64,000 nucleotides of DNA from Epinephelus fuscoguttatus. Lineage: Eukaryota; Chordata; Actinopteri; Perciformes; Serranidae. The DNA is taken from positions 26,553,603 through 26,617,602 of the forward strand of contig NC_064770.1 of assembly GCF_011397635.1 (NCBI RefSeq). The letters run 5' to 3'. Below, in pieces: positions 43,901-54,800 of this stretch; positions within the stretch are counted from its first letter, which is position 1, and each line of letters starts with the position of its first letter. Position numbers and translations under genes: made by a program. Under the pieces are notes generated by a model. The model was not told where the DNA came from. It saw only the letters and a list, made by a program, of their open reading frames with translations, and did not search any database.

Positions 43901-46900
43901 TTCCCTGTGTGACACGTTTATGGGCGGTTTTCCAAGCCACTGTCGGCACAGTGAATATAAGTCCCACTGTCGGCAGCGTGGAAATAAGTCAAAGTGTGGA
44001 GGAGACGGACTGGGTTAAGCAGCGGACCTACAGGGAAGCCTGCTTCGTTCTCCCCGCAGTTAGGGACCGTTCACCACGGTACCTAACTGCGGGTCAGGGT
44101 GGAAATAAGTCCTGCAGAGTTTCAGAGGACCTGGAGAATGTTTTAGGATAGTAATAACATTATATAAGATAATCATATTGCAAAGATAATATATATAAGA
44201 TAATAACATCAAAGACAAAATTGAATTGCAATACTTTTTCAAAACTTGATGATTTTACCTTTCTGTACATTTTGTATACAAATTCATTAAATAATTTTGC
44301 TTGTAAATGTCTATTTGCATCACGTTTATTACGGAAAACATATTATTTGATCAATTTACATTGTGCCCCTAAAGTTCTTTGTGTGCTCCTTACTTTTTCA
44401 ATTTATGAGCACATGTGCTCCTTGGGAAAAAAGTTAGCGTCAAGCCCTGCCTGTAGTAGTCTCTTTTAGAAGAAGAGGTGAAGCTGCATATGGAAATAAT
44501 TATTGGAATTACATAATGGTTTAAAGCAACATCATTGAAGTAAGCATGTTTACTCTTGTTTGAAGACAAAAAAGCTATGATAAGAGCCTTTTCATGCTTA
44601 TCACTCATGCACGTAGTGACTGGTGATTTGAGCCTTTGTGTTACAGCCATGTGAATAATGCAGCGTAAACCTCAAGCAAACAAGAGGGCAATTTACAAGT
44701 CTCACTTATGTGAATTGTGTGGTCAAGATGTTTTAACTGTGGTTTTTAAATAAGGAGAAGAATTAAGTTGACTGCAAATATTCATTTGACAGTGAAGTCA
44801 CAGTTCAGTATGTTGGGGGAATCATACACCACACATACAATCATATACAAGCCATCTAAAGACACTGCAGTACGCTGAAAGGTCAAACCTAAAATAAAAG
44901 CCAGATGATCCTTATTAAAAACTTATTCATCATGGTTGTGTTTTCAGCCATTTTTTCCTGAAAGAGTTATTGTTCATAGGTTATTGGCCGTGCTCCAACT
45001 CCGCTCTGCAGCTCTTTCTCTTCCTGCTCGAATGCGGTCAGGGCGACAGAGCCAATGCAAATCTTCCCTGAATAGCTGCACGCAGCTCTAAGCTTTACCT
45101 TTCTCTCATCTTCCCCCAAACCAAACCTCCTTATCTGCTTGTCCGTCTGTGACTCCAGATGTTAATCACTAAAGATGTCTGATCTTCTCCATCAGCAGTG
45201 AATCACTTCTGAAGGTGTCCTTCGCTGTGCTGCTCGCCATAATGGGATGCAGGAATGCTGACTTATTCTAATTATCAGTTAACACTGGGATGAGCGCCAG
45301 TTCAGTTCTTTAAATTGTAATCTTCTTGATTGCAACTGTGATTGCATGGCTACAAAAACAATCCTGATGTTTGATAACTTTTACATTCTTACATATCTAT
45401 ACTGAAAAGTTAGGAGAACATCTAATAAAACACAACCTCTGACATTCGTCTTTATCTGAAAGTCAAATGAGGGTTCAGCTCTCTGGAAGAATGAAACTCA
45501 GTGTTGTCTGTTAGTTGACTGCCAGCAGGGCAAAAGACGCATGTTTGTCACGCAGCTCATCTTTGAGAACCAGATGGTTTTTTTTTATTATTATTCCTTT
45601 GTTTGTGTTTCACTGCATGAGATGGTATAGCTCAGTATTTTCAATGACATTCAAACTTCAGCAGATATACTATGCAGGATAATTTTTTAAAAAACAATGT
45701 AGTCATACAGTAATCTCTCTCAATCATCATTTATGCCCCACTAGCAGTGTGTGGTGACGCTTTTTCTCCACCTCTACCCTCTTCCTGTTTTTTCTTATTC
45801 TCATTTTCTGTGTTTGGGACGTTTATGTTTACGTTAAGGTTCCAGACTGTAAGCAGCAGGCATCCAAGAGGCATAGCGCCTAAAACAATATTGTGAGGGG
45901 GGGGGGTGTGACATGCAGCAAAGGGCCACAGGCTGGAGTCGAGCCCGAGCAGCCGCAGCAACAGCCTTGAACATGGAGTGCCTGCTCTACCACTAAGCCA
46001 CCAATGCCCCCTGATTTAATTTAATTTAATTTAATTTAATTTAATATAATTTAATTTAATTTAATTTAATTCAAATAGCTTTATTGGCATGAACAAAGAT
46101 ATGTTATTGCCAAAGTAATTCATTAATAAAATATTTAAATAAACAGAAATAAAAACAAAAATTAAAAACAATAATTAAATAAAATAAGAATGAGTAAATA
46201 AATTAAAAAGTAAAAATAAAAAGTAATCATATTTTACATGTTACATACATTCATACATTATACAGTATATACATATTTAATGTACAGGTGTCACGTTCAG
46301 GTTCTGTATTACACTACTGCAGTCCATTTTGATCACTATACAATATAATAGAAAGATAGACACTTATTTAGCTGCCAAAGGAGCTGTTGCCCCTTCACCC
46401 AGGAGAACTGCCAGTTTCTGTTGCAGGGTTAATGTCAGGAAGTTAGAAATATTTTTGGTTATTTCTCCAAAATGGAAATCTCTGACTGAGGAGAATTTTT
46501 TAAAGTGGAGGAGGAAGTACATTTCTGTTTCTACCTCACCTGTCGAGCAGTGACTACAAAGACGCTCCTCTCTGGGCGGCCATATCTTTCTTTGTCTCCC
46601 ATGGTCACTCAGCCAATTTCTATTCTCTGTTTAGGGTCAAATAACAATTTAGTCTGCTTTGTGTTTTTGTTTGACCCCTGAAATGTTACCCTGACCTCGC
46701 CATTTCACTGCTGAACTCCAACAAAAAACAGTAATTTTATTTGACCAACCAGCCATGCTTGGTAAACATTGCTTCTAATTTATTTTGTACTTGTTTGACT
46801 GTGGGTTTTTTTATTGTTGTCACTGCTGAACAACCAATTGCCTTTCCAGGGACACATAAAGTTTTAATGGACTTGACTTGAGAAGTTAGTGACTTTCAGA

Positions 46901-49900
46901 TGTTTTAACACAGTAGATGAGTGCATGTCAAGAAAGCAAACATTTTTATGTCCCATTTTTGTTTCTGTGACCTTCAAAGAACCAGAAAATAGCTGTGTGT
47001 CAACCAACCGTTATAGCCAACCAACCTCAGTCTCCTCTGAATGTTTTTATATACTGTTAGTAGTAGTCGGAAAAGTAGTGCTTACTAACGGTTTGATTGT
47101 TGAGACCCACTCAGCCATAGTAAGAACAAAGGACAAAATGGTGGTTTGATGCTTTTATGTCCTCACAGTGGAATCTCTGCGTTGGTAGTGAAATTATCAT
47201 GTAGTCTTTTGTGTTAGAAAGATAACATGCAGGGTCCTCAACTGTGCTTTTTGTTTAATGAATCTCACATCATCTGCGGAATTTTACATCAGGTTCACAG
47301 ATTAAAACGTTGAGAAAGTGCTCATGACAGTCATTGTAAAGATGTTGTCACCACCACTTAAACCACATGAGAATCCTTGCTGAAGCTGAAAGCAAAACAC
47401 AGTTGCTGCCTTGAACATATGAGTTCTCACTGTCCTTAATTCCCTCTGTCAGGCTGTGGAATGTTCAAAGAGCTGGTGAAAATCACTGATTAGCTCTGTC
47501 TGTTTTACAATTTATGGAAAGAATAACAAGTCTTTGTTTTATAATATTTTATGCTTGTGTCTCTCCAGGGACTGGAAATGAGGCATATCAGGTTCATGTT
47601 TGACGGACAGCCAATAAATGAGAAAGACACGCCATCACAGGTGAGTGTGAAGCCTTGAGACCGCGAGTGTAACCACCCAAAACAGGCCGAGCAGTGCGCT
47701 TAAAAGATACACATCCACAGGGCACCCTGTTGCCTGGCGTTTCTAGCAGGCTCGAGCATGCTTCATGCACTTCCACGTGCCATCACTTGTGCTGATGCAT
47801 TTGTGCAATGATTGTCAAGTAAGGCGTGCATACTTTAGACATTCTTTCATATGTCCTCACATTACTGGTCCTGATTTTTAGTATCCCTGTTTCCCTCCGC
47901 AGTGTTAAAGGGCGGGTTCATCTGCGTATTTTCCATGTTTTTCCAAATAGAAACCCATTCAGCCGTTAGCAAAAAACAGTGATGCAGGTCACACCCTCGA
48001 TAACAGTGCAAGCATGGAGAGTGAGGAAAGAGTTAGCTTGGAAGAACTGAGCTTGGAGGTGGAACATAGTGCTCTTTTATTAGTATTAAACTTTTATTTA
48101 ACCAGATAAAGACACAGTGAGATTCAACATAATACTGCATTTGGTCAGTGTATTACCAACAGTCGATGCAGTCTGCACGCTCCCAATTTAGAGAAGCAGA
48201 CAGGAGTGCCGGGGTACAGAAGCTAAGCAATGTAGCCTACTACTGCATGCCACGTTAGCTCAGTTCTGAAAGTAACACAAGAACACAAACTAACTTACCG
48301 ATCTAGACAGGCAGACAGGCAACTCTTTGTATTCTGCAAGCTAAAATTACTGTATTCGTCAAGGGAGTCTGTGTACTGTGGATGGGGGGAGCAGCTAAAC
48401 ATATTGTAGCCTCCCCAAATAAAGGACCACCTAAAAAACATTAACATCAGTTTGATTGTATGCAATACTGAAATTATTTTACTGCACTACCTTGCCATCA
48501 GACAACCCTTTCTGATGGGGAACTGAAGTCGTTATATCAACCTCTTCAAAGCCACCAGACTCCATTGACAGAAACAGTAATTTTACCTCACTGCACATGG
48601 GAGTTACTGCTCTGCTGCCGACTTTTTCGGTTAGTTTATTTTTGTTATTGTGTGACTTTCAGAACAGAACTAACGTGACATGATAGTGCATTGTCAGTAC
48701 ATGGGTTTATATGTAGCAATGATATGCAGAAATCTATGTGAGGGTACGTGTGGAAGTTTTAAGGGCTTGGTAAAAAAGCATTGTATCACTAAAAAATACA
48801 TACTTTGACAGAAATTTGAATTTTTGGATTAGGATACATAAGGATATAAAACCTCAAACCCTCGAAAAAATGGAGCTGCCCTTTAAATACATGATGGAAA
48901 TGAAGTAATTACAGTGCAATGTGCACACACAACTTAAAATCTGTCCAGTGTCTGACCAAGTCTTGATAAAATTATAGGAAAGAGAGCAGTCTGTGGTAGG
49001 AATGAAACCAGACACATACCAGGTATTGCATTATCACAGTTGGGGACACGCTGACATAGGGAGCATGTTGATGTCTCTGGCCGTCAGAACACACCACACT
49101 ACATTTTATTTGCCGTGTTCTCAAACTCGATCATGACAGTTTAAAGGAGCAGTGTGTAAGAGTGCTTTCAGACCTAGAGTTGTCTTGCTTTGGTCCGAAT
49201 CAGGGACTAATTTTGTTACAAATGAATAATTGCCTAGAGTTGGTTCGTGTTCTCATGGCAGCATTTACAAGTGGACCAGATAAAATGCCTTGTGTGAGAA
49301 AGCTGCTCTTGATTGGTCAGAATTTCCATGTGAGAAAAACGTATTGAGAAAAGATAACTTTCTAATGTCACAATGGAGGGACAACTGCACAGGTTGATTT
49401 TAGCACTGCTCATCGTGGACTATATTGCTGTCATTGTTCATTTTAGTCAAACCATACAGTTTGAAAACAAGGCGCGGCTCCAACTAGAAAACAATGTTTT
49501 GATGCATTGGATGTGCTGAATGTGCATATTAAGGCAGTACAGGAGGAGGTGCACATTAATAATCCTCCAGGACTGTAACATGCTCATGTTTAACCCAAAC
49601 AATGGGTCATGTGACTGCAGTTGGTTCAGATCCAGGTCGGAACACGTTCTCACCACAAAGGAACCGCACCAGAGTTTGTTTGTAACTGGACCAAGACCAC
49701 CGCCAATATATCCCCCTAAAACCTACACACTGGACCTTTAAAAAGATGCCGATTGCTGATTTTACTTGGCTGCAGTAGACACAGCTTGCATGTGATGGCA
49801 TCATATGCACACTGTGATGATCAAAGTCAAATACAGTGTTTTATTTTGGCTGCCATGGAGCCATTTTGCCTATGCAAACAACAAATTTGAGTTTGTACAG

Positions 49901-50202
49901 TGGCATACTCTCCACCTTGGTTCTCATAGCATGCAACAGCACCAACAGTCTGACACAACATGTGCACCTGTTGCTCTGTATACAGTATATCTCCTGCCAC
50001 TTTACACTTTTGGCCTAATAAAGCCAAATTATCTTAAAATATAAATCCACAACAAGCAGACCAACTTTGTATAGCATGTAGCATAGGCTTGTCAAAGTCA
50101 TGCGACTCATGTTCATTTATCTTCTTTTTCTCTTAACAGTTGGAAATGGAGGATGATGATGCAATTGACGTGTTTCAGCAACAGACGGGAGGCCTCGTTT
50201 AA
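40152..50202 (+). CDS. sumo2: Small ubiquitin-like modifier 2-like protein
   Basis: Four coding exons (40152-40172, 41903-42034, 47569-47640, 50140-50202) join in frame to 95 aa, the length of human SUMO2. The start MADEKPK matches exactly. SUMO2/3 is processed to a C-terminal Gly-Gly and joined to lysines of nuclear proteins through E1 SAE1/2 and E2 UBC9. The beta-grasp fold is intact. The VKTE chain-forming consensus at K11, the SIM groove QFKIK and the mature end QQQTGG (residues 88-93) are intact, with a two-residue pro-tail LV. About 14 mature residues differ from the human protein as I remember it, including G27R, P39Q, S54E, R61M and T70K, which is unusual for a near-invariant protein. 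Introns are retained, so it is not a retrocopy. Its position next to nup85 fits sumo2. Confidence 0.92.
40894..40930. repeat. (AT)n microsatellite
   Basis: A pure TA/AT dinucleotide run in sumo2 intron 1. A second, shorter one lies at about 37357-37379 in nup85 intron 1. Confidence 0.95.
41176..41501. mobile_element. hAT MITE with 8-bp target duplication (326 bp)
   Basis: The ends are CAGGGCTGCAACTAATTATT and, inverted, CAGAGCTGCATTGATTAGTC. Flanking 8-mers are ATATTCAA and ATATTCAG, a target duplication with one mismatch. The subterminal TAATTAATTGACTAATCAAT words are typical of this fish family. It lies in sumo2 intron 1, about 400 bp before exon 2. Related decayed copies lie at 17238-17806 and about 59980-60240. 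Confidence 0.9.
42083..42254. repeat. Minisatellite, 38-bp unit
   Basis: Units start at 42118, 42156, 42194 and 42232, exactly 38 bp apart, after a 35-bp unit from 42083. Each contains GCAATACCAGTTCT, GCCAGGTTAGCC and ATTGTTAG. The array is interrupted by a MITE and a degenerate unit resumes at about 42603-42632. It lies in sumo2 intron 2. Confidence 0.95.
42255..42602. mobile_element. MITE inserted in the minisatellite
   Basis: ATTGGTCCGACAGCCCATTG near the left end pairs with CAATGGGCTGTCGGACCAGT near the right end, inverted, with further matches outward. The interior has TTAGGTTTAGGCACAAAAAC and GGTTAGGGTTAGGAAAAGAT, wording common in percomorph repeats. The minisatellite word CCAGGTTAGCC follows its right edge. 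Confidence 0.75.
42925..43101 (-). mobile_element. tRNA-derived SINE with 18-bp target duplication
   Basis: On the minus strand the head reads GGTGGCTTTGTGGGTAGAGC (A box) and then GTGGGTTCAATCCCAGCC (B box), an internal RNA polymerase III promoter from a tRNA-like head. A tail ending CCAATAAAAGCC follows. Flanking repeats GAAGGCATCACAATTTTA (42907-42924) and GAAGGCATCATAATTTTA (43102-43119) match at 17 of 18 bases. That marks an LINE-mediated and fairly recent insertion. Confidence 0.9.
43717..44449. mobile_element. hAT-like nonautonomous element
   Basis: The right end, inverted, reads CAGGGCTTGACGCTAACTTT. The left end is likely CAGCGCTCAACAGTGCGCGC. Near both ends lies the word GCACATGTGC within GGGGCACATGTGCAC or GAGCACATGTGCTCC. 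There is no clean target duplication and no intact transposase frame. It lies in sumo2 intron 2. Confidence 0.6.
45890..46010 (-). mobile_element. Second tRNA-derived SINE copy
   Basis: The minus strand reads GGTGGCTTAGTGGTAGAGCA (A box), CGGGCTCGACTCCAGCC (B box) and CTGCATGTCACA, the same order as in the 42925-43101 SINE but clearly diverged. It abuts a (TTTAA)n array on its right side and fades to the left past a G-run at about 45896. Confidence 0.75.
46013..46076. repeat. (TTTAA)n pentanucleotide array
   Basis: About twelve TTTAA units, one imperfect, lie directly beside the SINE and before AT-rich sequence starting TTCAAATAGCTTTATTGGC. That following wording resembles a LINE 3' end, but its family is unknown. 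Confidence 0.9.
47905..48886. mobile_element. Possible 1-kb foldback-related element
   Basis: The left end GTTAAAGGGCGGGTTCATCT pairs loosely with the inverted right end TTTAAAGGGCAGCTCCATTT. Inside, GCCACCAGACTCCATT and GTAATTTTAC recur from the 25705-26515 element. It lies in sumo2 intron 3. The boundaries are tentative. Confidence 0.5.
49139..49742. mobile_element. AAAGGTCCAGTGTGTAGG-type MITE, composite
   Basis: The left TTTAAAGGAGCAGTGTGTAA and the inverted right TAAAGGTCCAGTGTGTAGGT mark the ends of a very common fish MITE. The 0.55 kb between them includes AGTGCTTTCAGACC and GGTCCGAATCAGGGAC wording typical of a different hAT-like repeat. The copy is probably nested. It lies in sumo2 intron 3. 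Confidence 0.6.
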
Positions 50203-51290
50203 TCAACAACATGCTTCACCATTTCCCTCCTCAACACAACTTACTATCCCAGCCTGGGATATAGGCCTACAGCGGCTGCCTCTGTGCAACTGGTCCTGTT
50301 GTCTCTACAGAACTCCATGCAGAAGAAGTTGTAGTTTCTCTGCTGCACACAGCTGCTGTGTCATATTTTCATTCCTGCCCTTGTTACTTCTCTTTTTGTA
50401 AATAAACCACGCCTAGGCTGTGTTTGTTCATGCTGTGGCGTGATTAAGGTTAACTTCTTCTTACAAGGATGCAGACAGAAAGGACTGGTGTTGGAGTGAG
50501 AATTTATACAACTAACTTTACTGATCAGATGATGCTTGGCTGGTTGGTGTCCATAAAATCTGTTCTTAAAGTGTACTTTTTTTGGGGACTGGCTGTCACT
50601 TAGGGTGCAGTGTACCCAGTGTGGGAGTCGGGTGTAGAGTATTCCAAGGATGACGTTTTTCTATAGGCCAATGTGGAACTTAGCGTCGCCCTGGTTCCTT
50701 TGTCAAAAAGCCTTGGGGATTTTTCCACTGGATTTTGGATATCGCAGAAAATAAAATCTGTGGCAAGCAAATGTTTATGATACTTGCACATTTTGTTCAG
50801 CAAGATAATCAAATATTTCTTGAAGCCTAAATGCAATCCCCAGAAAAAGCTAACATTAGGCTGTGAAGGAACGACACCAAGGTTGCATGACATAATGTTG
50901 CCAACCTGAAAGGCCGTGTTTGGCGTGGTCTCATTTAGACACCTGTCAACTGTTGTTTTCAAGAAAAGCTTCAAAATTTACAAGTGGGGTACGTATTTTA
51001 TGTCGTAGTCCCTTCACCACTGTGTTAACCACAGACCTTCGGGCATCTAGCCAAAAATTTATTAAGAAAACCCAAGACGAGGGAACTGGGAGTGGAAAAA
51101 TGCTAATTTTAACTAATTTGGTTTTAGGACTCTTTCTTGGGGTGCTCTGTTTGGTTTCTGTTATCTTCAGGGAAAATGGTCTTTATGCATTTTTATATGG
51201 TAGTGAGAAATGCATGATTATTTCTTTGACTTGGCCAGGCTTCTAATTTTGGGAAGCCTGAGGAGATGTCTGAGTTAAATAAACATCTGT
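50203..51290 (+). other. sumo2 3'UTR with two candidate poly(A) signals
   Basis: After the TAA stop, AATAAA occurs at about 50400 and again at about 51278. This would give 3'UTRs of about 0.2 and 1.1 kb. No conserved coding frame is seen in the stretch. Confidence 0.55.
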
Positions 51291-51895
51291 ATTATCTATA
51301 AGATGCCTGTTGTCTTTTTCCAGACTTCTGCTTATTTTGTGTGGCTTTCCAGTGAGAATGTTTGACCCTGTTTTGGGCAGAAATGCAGCAATATAAAATG
51401 CATTTGCAGAATTGTGACAGTAATTTTGTGGCCTAATTTTTAAGATTGGAAGGTTAGACTCAAGATCTTCACCAGCTGGAGGTCAAAGTTCACCCTCGTT
51501 TATCTTAACCCCTTACACTGCAGTTTAAAACCCTGTCATGATCAATGCTCATAGATTTGACAGCAGGAATAAAGCCCTCAGGGATGTGGACTGTCGTCTG
51601 CTCACTGACATGAAGCCCAGACCTGCCACCAACAAGAGAGGCGATCGTTGAGGTTCTGTCCAATGGGAGAGGAGTTCTGTGGTGTTGTGTCCAATCAGAG
51701 CGGGCCGAACGCTGGTGGGATGGGTCTCGTGGGCTGGCACCGCAGAACTAGCGGATCTGGTCTTCGTTATGTTTTTCAGTCTCGGGTGGAGTCTACATCC
51801 CGTCGCAGCTCTGCGGGGAAGGAGGAGGACTTTTTTTTCTATTAGTTTCTCATAGACTATTTGTTCCCGTCAAGGCGTCGAAATACCCCATAAAG
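51291..51895 (+). promoter_or_regulatory. jpt1 promoter and 5'UTR region
   Basis: This lies between the sumo2 3' end and the jpt1 ATG. CpG content rises from about 51590 (GAGGCGATCG, GAGCGGGCCGAACG, CCCGTCGCAGC, CAAGGCGTCGAA). No TATA box stands out. The transcription start is inferred to fall within about 51600-51860. Confidence 0.45.
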
Positions 51896-54800
51896 ATGAC
51901 GACGACAACCACCTATAAAGGAATGGAGCCTGGTACTAAAAACAGTTCCAGGTAAAAAGACATGAAAACCTTTCTCGGAGGAACAAAAGAGTGTGATGCG
52001 GGCGAGCCTCTCGGCTAGCAAACGCCTCCTTTTTTCCTGCGTTTGCTTGAAGGCAGCCTTGCTACCTAACGTTAGCCCCGCTGGTGGCTGGCGAGGGATT
52101 TTTCTGGATTTAGCTAAACTGTCAGATAGTCTTGCTAATTAAGTTAATCTTATTGGGTGACTGATGCAGCGTATAGCCGTTTGCTACAGTTAAGTTAGTT
52201 GGGTTAGCTTGTCTGGGCTGTGAGGCATAACGTTAATTAGGCAGGCGAGTTTGAGAAAGAAAAGAGGGGAATCAGAAGTAGACGAAGGAGGGTTTTTGTG
52301 GGGGGGAGAAATGGCCAAAGCTACCTAACGTTAGCCTGCCAGCTTTAACTGTGATTGATATAAAAAAAGAACTTTCTTGTTGTTCAAGTCGCAGCTCTTC
52401 CCATGCAGTGACTTTAAAACGTGCTCTTCTTTGGAGCTGCTAGCTTATGACCTTATACTGGATGTGTAGCATTTTTATCAGATGGAGAAAGGTACAGCTC
52501 AGGAGCCAAATATGTGATTGATTGCAGGAAGAATCCCAGACTAGACTTGGGTCTGCATATGTCGTTATCACCAATATAGCTCATTGTTGGTTGGGCCAAT
52601 GGAAGTTTAGAGCAACTCAGATTATGTCCATGTGTAGCTGCAATAGACATGTCCATCCTGTTGTCTTCGTCTGACTAGCTGTATCTGTTATATCTTTATA
52701 TATTGTGGAAAACACCTTAAGAGGGCCACTCATCCTCCAAGCATGCAGTCATAGCTTTCCTGTAAGTGATGCGTCTCGTCTGGATGTTTTCCTGCCCCTT
52801 TGCAGTGAAAACAATGCAGAGAAAATGTCTTTAATTTACAGCTGCATCCATAATGGGTCGTGATTTTGTGCCATTTAAGTCAGATTTTGAGGAAAACTGG
52901 TACTATTAGCCTTTTGCTTAGTGAGCATGTCAAATCTCGGTCAGTCATTAAGCGTTTTGAAGTCGCATGCTGTTTTCGGATGATGCGGGGGCTTGGGTGG
53001 GGGCTTTGAGCTGGCTAAGCCTGTAAATCTTTTCTTAGCTCTTTTGCTTTTGCTCCTTAAAGCCCCTTTTACGAGCTGCTGGTCATTCCTGATGCTGGCC
53101 GACCAAAAGGATCCGTATGGCAGCAACTTGAGCAGAATTAGGCTAAAATCTTTGTAGGCCATCAAAAGCCTCCCACCCTGCCTTATCACACATGCCATCT
53201 TTGGCTTTGGGGCTCAGCTATATCAGGCATAGCTCTACCGGGCTGAAGCTGCCCTCCAGCGCCTAAACATTAATGCCATTTCATTGATATTATTTGCAGT
53301 TTCATTCTAGGGTGGGGTCTGCTGCCAGGCAGCTAAAAGCTTTTCCCCCCATCGCAATCCATGTGGAAAGCATGAGCTCATCCTCTCTGGCCGGGAGGTG
53401 AAGTCTGGTTTAGGCATTACTGTCACAGCCAAGTGTGACGAGCACTAGTGTGTATACAAGAATTGATTGAGAAAATTCACGCCAATGCAGTCCACGCTGT
53501 CTGGTTTTTCCTGCTGTACTTGCTTTCTTTGTAGTTTTTTTTTTTTTTGTGCTTCGAGAGCTCAGTTGTTTTTTGGACTCCCATCTGCCCGCCTGGCCCT
53601 TGGACAGCTGCTCGGTGTGTCAGCTGGTGGCTTCAGGGACTCTGCGGAGAAGAGAGTTTGCTGGAAAAAAGAGGGAGGGGTCCAGCCGGGGCACTGCAAA
53701 CACACCAGTTTTTGCCGTCCACCCTGACTGTCCTTCAGCAGAGCAAAGAAAAAGGGTTTCCCTGCTCATTATCGTGTTCCTTTTGTTTGGCTTGTGGTGG
53801 AAGGAATGTCGGTGGAAAGTGCGCTTTGTTTACCATGCGCTGGTCTGCATGCAGGCTTTCTATAGTCTTCTAGAACAATCTATTTATTAGGTGACCTATA
53901 TTAGCTGTGGACATCCGACTTTTCACCTCCATTGTGTAGTATTGACCCAAAGGGACATCAGATTTGATTTACTCATCTAATCACAATGCAACGAGGAACT
54001 GACACCAGCCCCTTGTGTGTCACTGCAAAAGAATCTGTGCTGAGAAGAGGCAGCAGCTAGCCAGCTAACTCTTTGATTATATGCGACTGGAGTCAGCTGC
54101 AGGGCAGAGATTGTGACTGTCTGTCTGACAGACTGACAGCCGGAGCTTAGAGAGCGGAGACCTTGCTGGTAGCCTGTGTGTTTCTGTGTGTGCGGTATGT
54201 GTATGAAAGGGTTTGGGTGGAGAAGGCTGTCGTAGCTTGAGGCGCCGTCATGTTATATTTGACTATTGATTTTTTTTTTTTTTTTCCTTTTGCACTGTGC
54301 AGCTGATCAGAGGCATGTGAGACGAGGCCTTGTGTTTTAGTTTGGCCTTAAGAGTGGGGGATGGAAGGATGGTAGCAGAATGTCAATCAGATGACATTAT
54401 TCATCATTTATTGCTCCTCAGGGTACTACGACCGCCTGGCGGGGACTCGAGCATCACCTTCGGCACAGACGACAACTCGACCCCTCGCAAGAACAAGATG
54501 GCCTCCAGCATCTTTGCAGAACCTGATGACCCCCATGCTCATCGGAGGAACAATCCACCCAGTAATTCAATCTAATATCTCTCAAACCTGTCTTAGTTAA
54601 TTTCATAAAGGAATAAAAACAACAGGGTTTTGATTTACAAGTTAACATATACAGTGTTTTGAGTTTTGCATCAGGGAGGGCGCAGGGGCAAGTTCGGTCT
54701 TGCAAAAGCAGACAGAACTACAGATGCCTTAAGTAAGCAAAAAACACCACAGACTTAATTCTTCTAACTTGAGCGAAGCAAAGATACAAACTGGAGTGTT

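Noticed and set aside
42925-46010. Possible functional tRNA genes on the minus strand
   Set aside because: A and B boxes are present, but no cloverleaf with an intact acceptor stem could be drawn. Tails and a target duplication show they are SINEs.
53467-53890. Three overlapping open frames of 86-113 codons in jpt1 intron 1
   Set aside because: Low complexity near a T-run, no recognised domain, all three frames open at once. This is typical of chance frames in GC-richer intron DNA.
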